Shown: positions 16,749 through 25,563, counted from the first letter of the stretch. The stretch: 64,000 nt of DNA from Chloracidobacterium sp. (GCA_016711345.1 JADJTD010000001.1:558001-622000), one strand, 5' to 3'. Program-made: numbers and translations. The notes: a model not told the origin generated them from the sequence alone.

Positions 16749-17036
16749 TTAGCCGAACATCTTGCCAAACCAACCCGTCTCTTCATCTTTTTGAGCAATT
16801 TGCGTCAATTCGCCCGCATCGAGCCAAACACCGGAACATTTATCGCAGACGTCGATCTTGATCGTTGCAAAATCAGTTTCGATCAGAGTTCCATCGCATT
16901 TCGGACATTTTATCTCGAGACTTTTCGCACTCTCATCGGCGATCTTCTCTTTCATCTTGGCGATGAGTTCTTTTTCCTTGCGATGAAAATACTCGTTTTC
17001 CAGAGCCTGTCCACGGTCATCAAGTTCAATTGGCAT
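16749..17036 (-). CDS. zf-TFIIB-like zinc-ribbon protein
   Basis: 95 residues. The C-terminal half holds the zinc ribbon CPKC ... CDKCSGVWLDAGEL typical of the bacterial zf-TFIIB family, where GVWLDxGEL is the diagnostic tail. The N-terminal half is a charged amphipathic helix (HRKEKELIAKMKEKIAD), possibly coiled coil. Such proteins are small, cytosolic and of unknown role; some are found near membrane or stress genes. It lies 12 bp upstream of the secreted 157-residue gene. Confidence 0.82.
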   Translation of the reverse strand: MPIELDDRGQALENEYFHRKEKELIAKMKEKIADESAKSLEIKCPKCDGTLIETDFATIKIDVCDKCSGVWLDAGELTQIAQKDEETGWFGKMFG

Positions 17037-17061
17037 ATAAGTTTCAACTCCTAATTAATTT

Positions 17062-17997
17062 CTAAATTTCAGTTTTATGAACAGAGCGCATACGCTGCCG
17101 CGCTTTCTTCGAGCGCCTGATCGTATTGCGTCGCTTTAGATTGCTCTCGGCCCAATCGGAAACCTGCTTGAGCGGATGCCATTCAAAGCTCTCGAGCGGA
17201 AGCACTTCGCTCGACGCATCTCTCAATTTACGTGTAGTCAACGCAACGAATATCAACATCGCGTTAAATACGGCTCCGGAAACGACAACCAGCCAGCCGG
17301 GTGCGAGACCAACCTGTGCCCTCTCAAAAAAGACATCCCAAAACACTCTGCGTTCGGACTCGGTTACAGATGGTATCGGTCCCGGATGAATGTAAATCTT
17401 CAACGTCCATGAAAGTGCCAGCAATATAAACAACCACAAATAATTGGCCCTCAACCGCCTACCAACAGCTTCCCACTCGCTAATGGTAAAGTGCGGCGAG
17501 ATCAGATCGGTGGAGAGATGATCGGCCCATTCTTTATCGGGCGGTATCGTTCGGTGAGACAACATAGGGCCAAAATAACCGGTCTCCAAAATACGCACAC
17601 GATTTGCCCAAACCTCGTAATAACGATATCGCCTCGCCTCCATAAACAAAAAGATCGACACAAGGATCGAGTTAATGGGAATCGCAAAATGCGGATTTGA
17701 GGTCGAGCTAAACACAAACGACAGCGTCGCACCTGTTGTGATAACAGCCCAATTCGTCGTTGTATCCAAACGCGTTCGCCACACATTTGACCGCTGCACT
17801 TCACCGCGATAAAAATGCACCATCGCCATGTTGAATTCGGCGGGCAGCAGTTTTTGCGCGATCGCGACCGGCGTGCTTCGCGGCTTTTGAGTGCGCTTGT
17901 GAACTTCCTCCGCAAAGGCGCGGAACGACTGCGGGACATTCGTGGTGTGAATGTCGCTCTCGACTGGTTGAGAACCGGCGCGAACCTCGTCGTTCAT
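17062..17997 (-). CDS. DUF2270 membrane protein
   Basis: 311 residues matching DUF2270 by AEFNMAMVHFYRGEVQRSNVWRTRLD-type sequence around residues 50-75 and the RRYRYYEVWANRVRILE motif after the second membrane span. Four hydrophobic segments are visible: NWAVITTGATLSFVF, IPINSILVSIFLF, YLWLFILLALSW and WLVVVSGAVFNAMLIFVAL. The N- and C-termini are soluble, and the C-terminus is very basic. The family has no established function. First gene of a leftward run towards the IMPase. Confidence 0.85.
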   Translation of the reverse strand: MNDEVRAGSQPVESDIHTTNVPQSFRAFAEEVHKRTQKPRSTPVAIAQKLLPAEFNMAMVHFYRGEVQRSNVWRTRLDTTTNWAVITTGATLSFVFSSTSNPHFAIPINSILVSIFLFMEARRYRYYEVWANRVRILETGYFGPMLSHRTIPPDKEWADHLSTDLISPHFTISEWEAVGRRLRANYLWLFILLALSWTLKIYIHPGPIPSVTESERRVFWDVFFERAQVGLAPGWLVVVSGAVFNAMLIFVALTTRKLRDASSEVLPLESFEWHPLKQVSDWAESNLKRRNTIRRSKKARQRMRSVHKTEI

Positions 17998-18090
17998 AGC
18001 GTTTCTTGCGATTTAACTCTCGAAGGGGTAAAAAGCTATAGCACTTATTGTTTAACATTTTAGGTGCGCGTATGCAAGAAAATCGCGGTT

Positions 18091-18117
18091 CCTTTGCGTC
18101 CTTTGCGTCTTTGCGTG
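18091..18117 (+). repeat. TTTGCG-type dispersed repeat (half copy)
   Basis: Three near-tandem CTTTGCGTC-like units just upstream of tadA. Related, but palindromic, copies occur at 37959-38020 and 43304-43364. It lies in the gap between the divergent DUF2270 and tadA genes, and creates a spurious in-frame extension of tadA. Confidence 0.6.
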
Positions 18118-18128
18118 AAACTAATTCC

Positions 18129-18584
18129 ATGTCAATGGATGAATTCTGGATGCAAAAAGCCATCCTCGAAGCCCGTAATGCCGCCGACATCGGCGAAGTG
18201 CCTGTAGGAGCAGTTATCGTTGCTTCAAACGGAGACGTGCTTGCTCTCGCCTCAAACGAAACGATAATGCGCAGCGATCCGACCGCCCACGCCGAGATCC
18301 TCGCACTCCGAAAGGCGGGCGCCGAGATCGGCAATTACCGTCTCGTCGGAGCAACAGTTTACTCGACCGTCGAACCTTGCGTAATGTGCGCGGGAGCGCT
18401 GGTAAATGCGCGAGTCGAACGCCTCGTTTTCGGTACGCACGACGAAAGGTTCGGCGCTGTTGAGAGCATTTTCCGCATCTGCGACAGCCCGGAACTAAAC
18501 CACAAAATAGCAATTACATCCGGCGTACTAGCCGATGAATGCCGCATCCTGATTCAGGATTTCTTCCGCTCCCGTCGAAAATAA
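18129..18584 (+). CDS. tadA: tRNA adenosine(34) deaminase
   Basis: A cytosolic zinc deaminase converting A34 to inosine in tRNA-Arg(ACG). The catalytic motifs are complete: HAE (TAHAEILAL) and PCVMCAGAL for zinc binding and proton transfer, with GTHDERFGAVES downstream. The ATG at 18129 gives MSMDEFWMQKA; ATG 18135 is also possible. In-frame codons further upstream are encoded by a dispersed repeat and are unlikely to be translated. Length (~151 aa) is normal. It is followed by tRNA-Ser(CGA). Confidence 0.93.
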   Translation: MSMDEFWMQKAILEARNAADIGEVPVGAVIVASNGDVLALASNETIMRSDPTAHAEILALRKAGAEIGNYRLVGATVYSTVEPCVMCAGALVNARVERLVFGTHDERFGAVESIFRICDSPELNHKIAITSGVLADECRILIQDFFRSRRK

Positions 18585-18636
18585 TAGTCTTCCGACTTTA
18601 TCCTTCAACCTTTATCCTTTATCCTTTTATGAGGTC

Positions 18637-18726
<90 letters not shown>

Positions 18727-18799
18727 TTCAATTTTAGATTTGAAGTCTATAATCTAAAACCAAACATTTATAAAACTAAAATCGACTAGCGGAGGTGTT

Positions 18800-19495
18800 A
18801 TGCCAATTGCAAAGAGGTTATCGGCGGAGTTTATTGGAACTCTATGGCTCGTGCTCGGCGGCTGCGGAACTGCTGTGCTCGCAGGTTCTCAAGCTGGCAA
18901 TGTGGGTATTTCGCTCGCATTCGGCTTGACCGTACTTACAATGGCTTATGCGATAGGCCATATTTCAGGATGTCATCTAAATCCGGCAGTCACGCTAGGC
19001 CTGTGGGCCGGCAAGAGATTTCCTTCCAACGAAATACTGCCATACGTTATTGCTCAGGTTTTGGGAGCTATAAGCGGAGCAGGCATTTTGTATGTGATCG
19101 CGAGTGGCAAAGTGGGCTTTACGCTCGGCAGCGGGTTTGCATCGAACGGCTTCGGCGACCATTCGCCCGGTCACTATGAAGCACTCGCCTGCTTTGTCGT
19201 TGAAGTTGCTATGACATTCTTTTTCCTGATCGTGATCCTCGGAGCGACACACAAACTTGCTCCAAAAGGTTTTGCTCCTGTCGCGATCGGCCTATGCCTG
19301 ACACTCATCCACCTGATCTCGATCCAGGTGACAAACACATCGGTCAACCCGGCACGCAGCACCGGCCCGGCAATTTTCGCAGGCGGCTGGGCTCTTGCCC
19401 AGCTCTGGATGTTCTGGGTCGCCCCGATCCTCGGAGCCCTCTTAGCAGGTTTCGTATACAGCTGGCTAGCTCCGGATGATCCGGCTGACAGTTAG
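18800..19495 (+). CDS. aqpZ: Aquaporin Z
   Basis: A 231-residue inner-membrane water channel with six membrane segments and both NPA half-helices: HLNPAVTLG near residue 63 and SVNPARSTGPAIF near residue 184. The AqpZ-type selectivity residues (His on helix 5 in LIHLIS, Arg of NPAR) are visible. GGAGGTG precedes the ATG by 6 bases. It lies between two serine tRNA genes and has a strong terminator behind it. Confidence 0.94.
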   Translation: MPIAKRLSAEFIGTLWLVLGGCGTAVLAGSQAGNVGISLAFGLTVLTMAYAIGHISGCHLNPAVTLGLWAGKRFPSNEILPYVIAQVLGAISGAGILYVIASGKVGFTLGSGFASNGFGDHSPGHYEALACFVVEVAMTFFFLIVILGATHKLAPKGFAPVAIGLCLTLIHLISIQVTNTSVNPARSTGPAIFAGGWALAQLWMFWVAPILGALLAGFVYSWLAPDDPADS

Positions 19496-19516
19496 CAGCC
19501 ATTAGGAAAATCTAAA

Positions 19517-19557
19517 TCAAAAAAGGATGTTAGACCTATTGTCTACCATCCTTTTTT
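19517..19557 (+). terminator. aqpZ terminator
   Basis: A long stem (AAAAAAGGATG-TAGAC pairing with GTCTA-CATCCTTTTTT, one mismatch, loop CTATT) followed by seven T residues. Its symmetric A/T runs could also end leftward transcription of tRNA-Ser(GGA). Confidence 0.9.
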
Positions 19558-19564
19558 TCGTGGC

Positions 19565-19654
19565 TGGCGGAAAGGGTGGGATTCGAACCCACGGAACCCG
19601 TTAAGGCTCACAGCATTTCCAATGCTGCCAATTCAACCACTCTTGCACCTTTCC
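19565..19654 (-). tRNA. tRNA-Ser(GGA)
   Basis: Minus strand: acceptor GGAAAGG/CCTTTCC, anticodon stem CAGCA/TGCTG with loop TTGGAAA (anticodon GGA), long variable arm, T arm GTGGG-TTCGAAT-CCCAC, G73 and encoded CCA. It reads UCC and UCU. Its body closely matches tRNA-Ser(CGA) 0.9 kb away, facing it across aqpZ. Confidence 0.97.
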
Positions 19655-19840
19655 GATGAGATGGCTCCAGACTTGATCGCAACACAGGTTGAAATTGCTA
19701 CCGTTGCTCGATTCCTCGCCTAGCGGAGTTCACAACACAAACCTTGTGCGGAGCCTGAAGCCAACTTATAGAATAACGAATTAACAAAATAGGTGGCAAG
19801 TTGCCGTTCACTATTCCCTATTCCTTTCACTATTCACTGC

Positions 19841-20020
19841 TCACAGCTTCAACCTCTCGTACTGAGCGAACAGCTTAGTGATCTCAGCATTGATCGTCTG
19901 TTTGGTTGCAAGGTTTGTCGAAAGATCACGCTGCTTTACCAGTTCTTCGATCTTTGCTGCCAACATCTCAACCTTCGTCACCGGCTTTTTGCTATTGCTA
20001 ACGTGGTATTTGTCATCCAT
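19841..20020 (-). CDS. 59-residue charged helical protein
   Basis: An ATG-to-TGA frame of 60 codons on the minus strand. The protein begins MDDKYHVSNSKKPVTKVEML and continues as charged heptad-like helix (AAKIEELVKQRD, then NAEITKLFAQYERLKL). The composition is that of a real small soluble protein, probably a short coiled coil, while the opposite-strand frame reads as low-quality sequence. No strong Shine-Dalgarno is seen. I do not recognise the family. It is upstream of, and on the same strand as, the large cohesin protein gene, but the stop of that gene is 73 bp beyond the ATG here in the other direction of reading order, so they are not an operon. Confidence 0.55.
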   Translation of the reverse strand: MDDKYHVSNSKKPVTKVEMLAAKIEELVKQRDLSTNLATKQTINAEITKLFAQYERLKL

Positions 20021-20092
20021 ACGCTAACTTTACTACATTCTGGAGTTCCCATCTTTGTGTTGGAGCATAGGTAAAGCCCGCAGAACAAAATC

Positions 20093-23000
20093 TCAGAACA
20101 GCCAAACCTGCCCCTCACCAACAGTCACCCTCGGCTCGCCCTCGTTGAACATTATCCGCTCGAATGAGATCGGCGAAACAGATCCAACCGATCCAACAGG
20201 CATGAATCTCAAATTCAACAACACACCGTTTTCGTCGATCGGATAAGCTCCATAAACTACGACTCTCAACAAGCCAGGTTCACTTGCATTTGTCACAACC
20301 GAAAGCCCTCGACTGACCGTCAATTTCACATCAACCCCATCACCAACCGGCTGCATCACCGAAGGATCATACCTGAGATCAAACTCATAAGAGATCACGC
20401 CTTTATCCGCAATGTCCTCGACATTCACCGGAACAACGATCTCCTTATCCGCCGCCGTCAAAACTTCCTGAACCGTGACGTTGATCGGTATCGCCGTTCT
20501 GTAGTTTTCTTGACTGTCCACACTGTCCACTGTTCGCGTCGGTCTAGCCGCCGTCGGATTCCAGTTGCCTGTGACCTCGCCGACCAGAATGCCTATGTAG
20601 TCTTGTCCGGTTTGAACGCCTATCGGACCTGGGTAGCTTCGACTTGTCGGTGACGCTCCGATCGGGAACGTAGGTTGTGACACGCCCGGAACAAAGAATC
20701 TCCATTGATTTGTAAGCCCAATCGGCGGTCCAAGAGCGGTCACAAATCTCGCAAGTTGTGCAGCATCTGTAGACGATATCGCACCGTTGTTCGTCACGTC
20801 CGCCGCGATCTTGTGACGGTCGCTGGTGATAAGCAGCGTTCCCGCGACGTGCTGAGCTATCCTCGCCGCATCTGCTGACGAGACGCCATTCTGGCCTGTT
20901 GTTTTGGCCAATGAAACGGTGTAGGATCCGGCACCAAAACCCGTCAGTAGGTATTGTCCGGCAGTTGGACCCGGAATAGCAGTAAACGCGGTAGTATTTG
21001 GCGAACCCGCACCATTGACGGTTGCATTTGAAATGAATTTCGTCGTAGGCGACGCCGGATTGCCGTACGTCACAGTTCCACTTATCGAAGGAGTTTCACT
21101 CGGCGTTGGAGTATACGTCGGTGTGTCGGTCGGCGTATTGGTTGCGGTCGCCGTCGGGGTAAACGTTTCAGTTGCTGTAGCCGTCGGCGTGAAAGTTTCC
21201 GTCGCTGTTGGCGTCGGAGTATCAGTCGCCGTATTTGTCGCGGTAGGAGTAAAGGTTTCCGTAGCTGTCGGCGTTGGGGTGTCTGTTGCTGTAGAAGTCG
21301 GCGTATCAGTCGCGGTATTTGTCGCAGTCGGAGTGAAGGTTTCCGTCGCAGTCGGTGTCGGAGTGTCAGTCGCGGTAGATGTCGGCGTCGGCGTAAACGT
21401 TTCCGTAGCTGTCGCAGTCGGTGTGGGCTCGGGTGTGCAAGCAACGCCGTAACGGGCGACAGCAAAATCGTTTTCTGTTCCGCTCGTTCCGTTGTCGCTG
21501 TAGCCCGCGGCGACGATCCGGCCATCGGGCTGCAGGGCGACCGCATTTATTACGTCGGTCGAACTCAGAATGGCGGTCGACACCTTACCGTCGCCGTCAA
21601 AAGTCGTGTCAAGCAAACCGTCTGCGTTATAACGGGCGAGGGCAAAATCCCCTTCGCCGTAGCCGCCGGCAACTATCCGGCCGTCCGGCTGGATAACGAC
21701 CGAATTTGCTCTGGCATAAAAACCGAAGTCAGTCGTTACAATACCGTCGCCATCGAACGAGGTGTCGAGAGAGCCGTTCGTGTTAAGCCGAACGATCCCA
21801 AAGTCTGAGTTTGGTCCGCTATCGGAAATCCCGGCGGCGATGATCTTGCCGTCAGCCTCGACCGCTAGCGAATACGCCCAGTCAACACCCGCGGAAACGG
21901 AGACGAACGCCTTGCCGTCAACGTCAAATGTCGTGTCCAGCGAACCGTTCGGATTGTAGCGGGCGAGACCGAAATCTGCATTGCTGCCGTTGTCTCCGGT
22001 GATGATGATCTTTCCGTCTGCCTGGAGCGCGACCGCGTGGGCACGGTCATACCCGCCCATGTCGGTCGTCACTTTGCCGTCGCTGTCAAATGTCGTGTCG
22101 AGCGAGCCGTTGGCGTTATATCTAACGACCGCGTAATCAAAATTTGGGCTGCTACCGCTGTATCCCGCGACCACGATTTTGCCGTCGGGTTGGATCACAA
22201 TTGCAGACCCGACGCTAGACGTAGACGCCGCGCCAATGACAGTTATCACTTTGCCGTCGCCGTCGAATGTCGTGTCGAGCGAACCATCTGTGTTGTAACG
22301 GGCCAAAGCGACTTCAAACTGCCCCGATGTTTCGTTGTATGAATAACCGGCGACGACGATCTTGCCGTCCGTTTGTATAGCAACTGCTTTCGCCTGGTCG
22401 GTGTTGGTGCCAAATGCGGTCGTCACGAAGCCGTCAGTATCAAATGTCGTGTCGAGCGACCCGTCCGTGTTGTAGCGGATGACAGCAAAGTCAAAGTCCG
22501 TTGATCCGGTATATCCGACGACAACTATCTTGCCATCCGTCTGAACAGCGACCGCATTGGCTCGTTCATCACCGCCATTCACCACTGTCGTCAACTTGCC
22601 GTCCGTATCGAAAGTCGGATCAAGCCCCGCGTCTGCACACAACGGATCGACCCACTGTGCGTAAAGGATCGTATTTGCATTTACAACAAACGCCTGCGCC
22701 GGTGTGTACCGCGTACCGCTGTGATTCGCCGCAGTGTTCCAGCCGCTAAACTTAAAGCCTGTCTTTACAAGATCGCCCGGTGCGGCAACTCCGGCCCAAG
22801 TACCTGCAATATAAGGATTGTTCGCGTCAACAGGCGCTGTTCCGCCTGTGTTGACGTTGCCGTCGTAAGTGACTGTGTAGCTTGGCAGCCACTTAGCGTA
22901 CAGAGTGGTGTTGGCGTTGATCGTGAATGTACTCGCCGGAGGCCTGTCTGTGCCGAGGCCGTCAGCTTGTGTATTCCAGCCGGCAAACACCAATCCCGTC

Positions 23001-24310
23001 TTGAAAAGGCCGCCGGTATTGCCCAGAACCGTTACCGTTGCGCCGGTGTTGTACGGGCTGCTCCCGTCCACCGGAGCACTTCCGCCCGTGTTCGTATTGC
23101 CGTCGTAGGTGACGGTGTAGGTTATCGGGATCCACTTGGCAAAGAGAAATGTATTAGCGAGAATTGAGAATGTTCCCGAACCTGCTGCATAATCCGTTCC
23201 CAATCCGTTGGGCGCAGTATTCCATCCCGCAAACGTAAAGCCGGTCCTCACAAGATTTCCGGTATTTGCTAATGCTGTAACGGAACCGCCGTAAAAATAC
23301 GGATTATTGGTATCAGTTGGAACAGTTCCACCTGTGTTGCCGTTGCCTAGATAAGTCACGGAAACGTTTGATGACGTAGCGTTGGGCCAACTTGACCCTA
23401 CCCTTATCCCATCGACGAATAAAGCGGCCGCTGCACCAGCAGTCCCTTGACGCAAACTTACACCTGTTATGCTTGCGGGGTCGGCAGCAGTAAGATCAGT
23501 TGCCGTAAGCGTTGCGACAGGTTCGATCCCGTTCAGGACAGGATTAACGAAAAGGGCTACAGTATCGTTAGTTGCTCCGGCGACAATGACGTATTTAAGA
23601 ACTATTAGATATGTGGTGCCCACCGAATAACTAAATGGCGAATAAACAATGCCGCCAGTGCTTTTCGAGATTCCCAACGCAAAATTTGTAGTAAACGTAT
23701 CCTTCTTAATGTAAACTCGTGCAGCAAAAACTGGGGACGCGGCAGTTGCAGAATTAAGGGCAATTGCGTAATCGCCAGCTGTTTGGGACGAAGTTACATT
23801 GATCATCGCCGCAGTGTAAATAGCACCTGACGAAATTGCCGTAAACGTTTTTGAAACATCTTCTCCACTTGTACCCAACGACGCCTTATTTCCAAGTCCA
23901 GACGATGGGTAGCCTGTATAGGTCAATCCCGTCGCAGAAATCGTTGGCGGCGTCACTCCCGATCCAGTAGTGGCCGCCGTCCATCCATTCGATGTGAGGT
24001 TTGATCCAGCAGTCCCGGTAAAGTCATCAACCAGGATCGTCGTGACGAATGGCCCAAAGAAAACCATTGGCTCTGCCGCCGGAGCGGTTATCGCTCCGGC
24101 TGTTTCCGTCGCTACGGTGCTCGTCTGCGGATGCTGCATGCCAAAGAACTCTTTAATAGAGTAAATAAGCGAAAGGCTAGCTGCATTTGCATCTGTGGCG
24201 GTTGAGGCCCTCGCTCCTCGAGTCAGAACAACTCCGCTGACGAGTGCAATAAACAAAAACCCAATTACAATAACGAAACGCGACGAACAGATAGTTTTGA
24301 ACATGATCAT
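20093..24310 (-). CDS. Giant secreted protein: InlB repeats, delta-60 propeller, TPT linker, dockerin-like module, terminal cohesin-like domain (family member 2)
   Basis: 1405 residues with a signal peptide/anchor (RFVIVIGFLFIALVSGVVLTRGARA). Residues ~50-310 are a lectin-like beta domain (LVDDFTGTAGSNLTSNGW). Residues ~317-557 are three InlB/Listeria-Bacteroides repeats (VTYDGNxNTGGTAPVD ... FxGWNT ... ANTxLYAKW). Residues ~562-956 are seven delta-60 repeats (SLDTTFDGDGKV ... QPDGKIVVAGYS ... ARYNxDG), probably a seven-bladed propeller. Residues ~960-1070 are a Thr/Pro linker. Residues ~1074-1262 are the shared dockerin-like module (DVTNNGAISSTDAAQLARF; GEVTGNW). Residues ~1270-1405 look like a cohesin (VVPVNVEDIADKGVISYEFDLRYDPSVM..., VLLNLRFMPVG). 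AGGAAAG precedes the ATG. Likely surface-exposed scaffold or adhesin. Confidence 0.82.
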   Translation of the reverse strand: MIMFKTICSSRFVIVIGFLFIALVSGVVLTRGARASTATDANAASLSLIYSIKEFFGMQHPQTSTVATETAGAITAPAAEPMVFFGPFVTTILVDDFTGTAGSNLTSNGWTAATTGSGVTPPTISATGLTYTGYPSSGLGNKASLGTSGEDVSKTFTAISSGAIYTAAMINVTSSQTAGDYAIALNSATAASPVFAARVYIKKDTFTTNFALGISKSTGGIVYSPFSYSVGTTYLIVLKYVIVAGATNDTVALFVNPVLNGIEPVATLTATDLTAADPASITGVSLRQGTAGAAAALFVDGIRVGSSWPNATSSNVSVTYLGNGNTGGTVPTDTNNPYFYGGSVTALANTGNLVRTGFTFAGWNTAPNGLGTDYAAGSGTFSILANTFLFAKWIPITYTVTYDGNTNTGGSAPVDGSSPYNTGATVTVLGNTGGLFKTGLVFAGWNTQADGLGTDRPPASTFTINANTTLYAKWLPSYTVTYDGNVNTGGTAPVDANNPYIAGTWAGVAAPGDLVKTGFKFSGWNTAANHSGTRYTPAQAFVVNANTILYAQWVDPLCADAGLDPTFDTDGKLTTVVNGGDERANAVAVQTDGKIVVVGYTGSTDFDFAVIRYNTDGSLDTTFDTDGFVTTAFGTNTDQAKAVAIQTDGKIVVAGYSYNETSGQFEVALARYNTDGSLDTTFDGDGKVITVIGAASTSSVGSAIVIQPDGKIVVAGYSGSSPNFDYAVVRYNANGSLDTTFDSDGKVTTDMGGYDRAHAVALQADGKIIITGDNGSNADFGLARYNPNGSLDTTFDVDGKAFVSVSAGVDWAYSLAVEADGKIIAAGISDSGPNSDFGIVRLNTNGSLDTSFDGDGIVTTDFGFYARANSVVIQPDGRIVAGGYGEGDFALARYNADGLLDTTFDGDGKVSTAILSSTDVINAVALQPDGRIVAAGYSDNGTSGTENDFAVARYGVACTPEPTPTATATETFTPTPTSTATDTPTPTATETFTPTATNTATDTPTSTATDTPTPTATETFTPTATNTATDTPTPTATETFTPTATATETFTPTATATNTPTDTPTYTPTPSETPSISGTVTYGNPASPTTKFISNATVNGAGSPNTTAFTAIPGPTAGQYLLTGFGAGSYTVSLAKTTGQNGVSSADAARIAQHVAGTLLITSDRHKIAADVTNNGAISSTDAAQLARFVTALGPPIGLTNQWRFFVPGVSQPTFPIGASPTSRSYPGPIGVQTGQDYIGILVGEVTGNWNPTAARPTRTVDSVDSQENYRTAIPINVTVQEVLTAADKEIVVPVNVEDIADKGVISYEFDLRYDPSVMQPVGDGVDVKLTVSRGLSVVTNASEPGLLRVVVYGAYPIDENGVLLNLRFMPVGSVGSVSPISFERIMFNEGEPRVTVGEGQVWLF
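21090..21435 (-). repeat. Tandem repeat encoding the Thr/Pro (TPT) linker
   Basis: About 345 bp of short, imperfect units of GTCGCCGTCGG/GTTTCC type. On the minus strand they encode TPTPTATETF and TATDTPT repeats. A second, shorter linker of the same kind lies at about 63361-63535 in the last gene. Length variation between strains is expected. Confidence 0.85.
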
Positions 24311-24694
24311 TTAGAGACTTTCCTGTGTATTTTTCAATTGGAATTAAAAAAATCAATCTCTCTAAATAAGTAAACGAGATTTGCGTCCAAAAAGGGGCAT
24401 CAGCAGGGGATCAATGAAATATCCCTGATTCCGCGGCAGCATCCAGCCAGAAAGTTTCTTCAAATCTCCGGTAGTGCTGTAAGTTTGTGTGGTTATCCGT
24501 TTTCCACAGATTTTCCACAAAATTGCTATACCACCTTTACTTTTAATTTTTAAGAGTGCTACTCTTGTCTCGTTTACCGGAAGCCATAACTAATTAGACA
24601 TTTTATGATTATGCGGTGTTTGCACGTATGAAACATTTTTGCAACGCAATTCGTAAAACCAGCGTCCTAGGTTCAACCTAGGTAAGGAGACGTA
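24311..24694. other. 380-bp intergenic region with two DnaA-box-like words and an operator
   Basis: No gene is visible. TTTTCCACA occurs twice 11 bp apart at 24500-24508 and 24511-24519, preceded by TTATCCG at 24493; each is one mismatch from TTATCCACA. The right end holds the toxin-antitoxin operator at 24666-24682. The region marks the change from high-GC chromosomal genes to the AT-richer mobile patch. Confidence 0.4.
24666..24682. promoter_or_regulatory. Dyad operator just upstream of the PanA-type antitoxin
   Basis: A perfect 8-bp inverted repeat, CCTAGGTT and AACCTAGG with one central base, ends directly at the Shine-Dalgarno (AAGGAG) of the downstream gene. The position fits autorepression by an antitoxin or antitoxin-toxin complex. 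Confidence 0.6.
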
Positions 24695-25123
24695 ATGCCA
24701 ACAGTATTCGACGCAGCACAATATATTTTGCAAAAACAAGGTGAAATGACCGCGATGAAATTGCAGAAACTTATTTATTATGCGCAGGCATGGTCACTGG
24801 TCTGGGATGAAACTCCGTTATTTGACGAGCCAATACAGGCTTGGGCCAATGGCCCTGTTTGTCCGCCTTTATATTTTACTCATAAAGGTCAATTCAAAAT
24901 TGCCAAACTTGAAACTGGCAACGCTGAGGTATTTAACGAAAACCAGATCGCAACAATGGATGCGATTTTAGAAGTGTATGCCAAAATGTCATCTCAGCAA
25001 TTAAGTGATTTAACTCACGCGGAAGGACCATGGAAAAACGCCCGTATCGGTTTGTCTGATGGGGATCGCGGTGAAAAAGTAATCTCCCATCTTAGCATGC
25101 ACGAATACTATTCTGGCCTATAA
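24695..25123 (+). CDS. panA: Panacea-domain (DUF4065) antitoxin, PanA-type
   Basis: 142 residues with the Panacea/SocA-like signature: MKLQKLIYYAQAWSLVW at residues 20-37, then PLFDEPIQAWANGPVCPPLY, and LSDLTHAEGPWKNAR near the C-terminus. Panacea proteins act as antitoxins in PanAT systems, neutralising many unrelated toxins. AAGGAG stands six bases before the ATG, and a perfect dyad lies directly upstream. The next gene starts 2 bp after the stop, the classic toxin-antitoxin arrangement. Base composition is more AT-rich than nearby housekeeping genes, consistent with acquisition. Confidence 0.88.
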   Translation: MPTVFDAAQYILQKQGEMTAMKLQKLIYYAQAWSLVWDETPLFDEPIQAWANGPVCPPLYFTHKGQFKIAKLETGNAEVFNENQIATMDAILEVYAKMSSQQLSDLTHAEGPWKNARIGLSDGDRGEKVISHLSMHEYYSGL

Positions 25124-25125
25124 AT

Positions 25126-25563
25126 ATGGCGAAACGTCCCAAAGTCAGTCATCAACTCAAAGCCGACTCCCGAACACCCCGAACGGTGGTTCAAACAAGT
25201 AACAACGACAGGCCGTCGTGGCGATTTGGAATGCTCCAAATGGTTGATCCTTATGGATGGCACACAATTGAGAGAGATAAACTTAAAGACATTCATAATA
25301 AGCTAGTCGAACTTGAATCTTTGGATTGGAACGAGATTTTGATTGCTAGAAAGTACTGGAATCACACTATTCGCAAAGATCAGATTTGCAAGGATGCTCA
25401 AGACAGACTGGAGCAGATTTCTCAGGACGATATTGATGAATTGGTATCTCTTCGGCTACAAAGTCGTGAGAGAGTTTGGGGGATTCGTGATCAATCGACG
25501 CTACGTTTACTATGGTGGGACCCTGACCATTTAGTCTATCCAACAGAACCGTCTAATACCTGA
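25126..25563 (+). CDS. Putative PanT-like toxin partner
   Basis: 145 residues, basic and soluble, beginning 2 bp after the Panacea antitoxin stop. A central segment reads DPYGWHTIERDKLKDIHNKL, and the C-terminus is RVWGIRDQSTLRLLWWDPDHLVYP. That end (a GIR-x-LLWWDPDH strand-turn) resembles the core of small RNA-targeting toxin-like proteins, but I cannot name the family. Toxin identity is inferred from position beside PanA. The last ~11 nt overlap the convergent transposase gene, so the C-terminal tail (PTEPSNT) may have been altered by the IS insertion. Confidence 0.6.
   Translation: MAKRPKVSHQLKADSRTPRTVVQTSNNDRPSWRFGMLQMVDPYGWHTIERDKLKDIHNKLVELESLDWNEILIARKYWNHTIRKDQICKDAQDRLEQISQDDIDELVSLRLQSRERVWGIRDQSTLRLLWWDPDHLVYPTEPSNT

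Noticed and set aside
21015..21452. 145-codon rightward frame rich in Val-Gly (VSVAVAVGVKVSV)
   Set aside because: It is the antisense reading of the Thr/Pro linker repeat of the large secreted protein; extreme low complexity, no ribosome-binding site.
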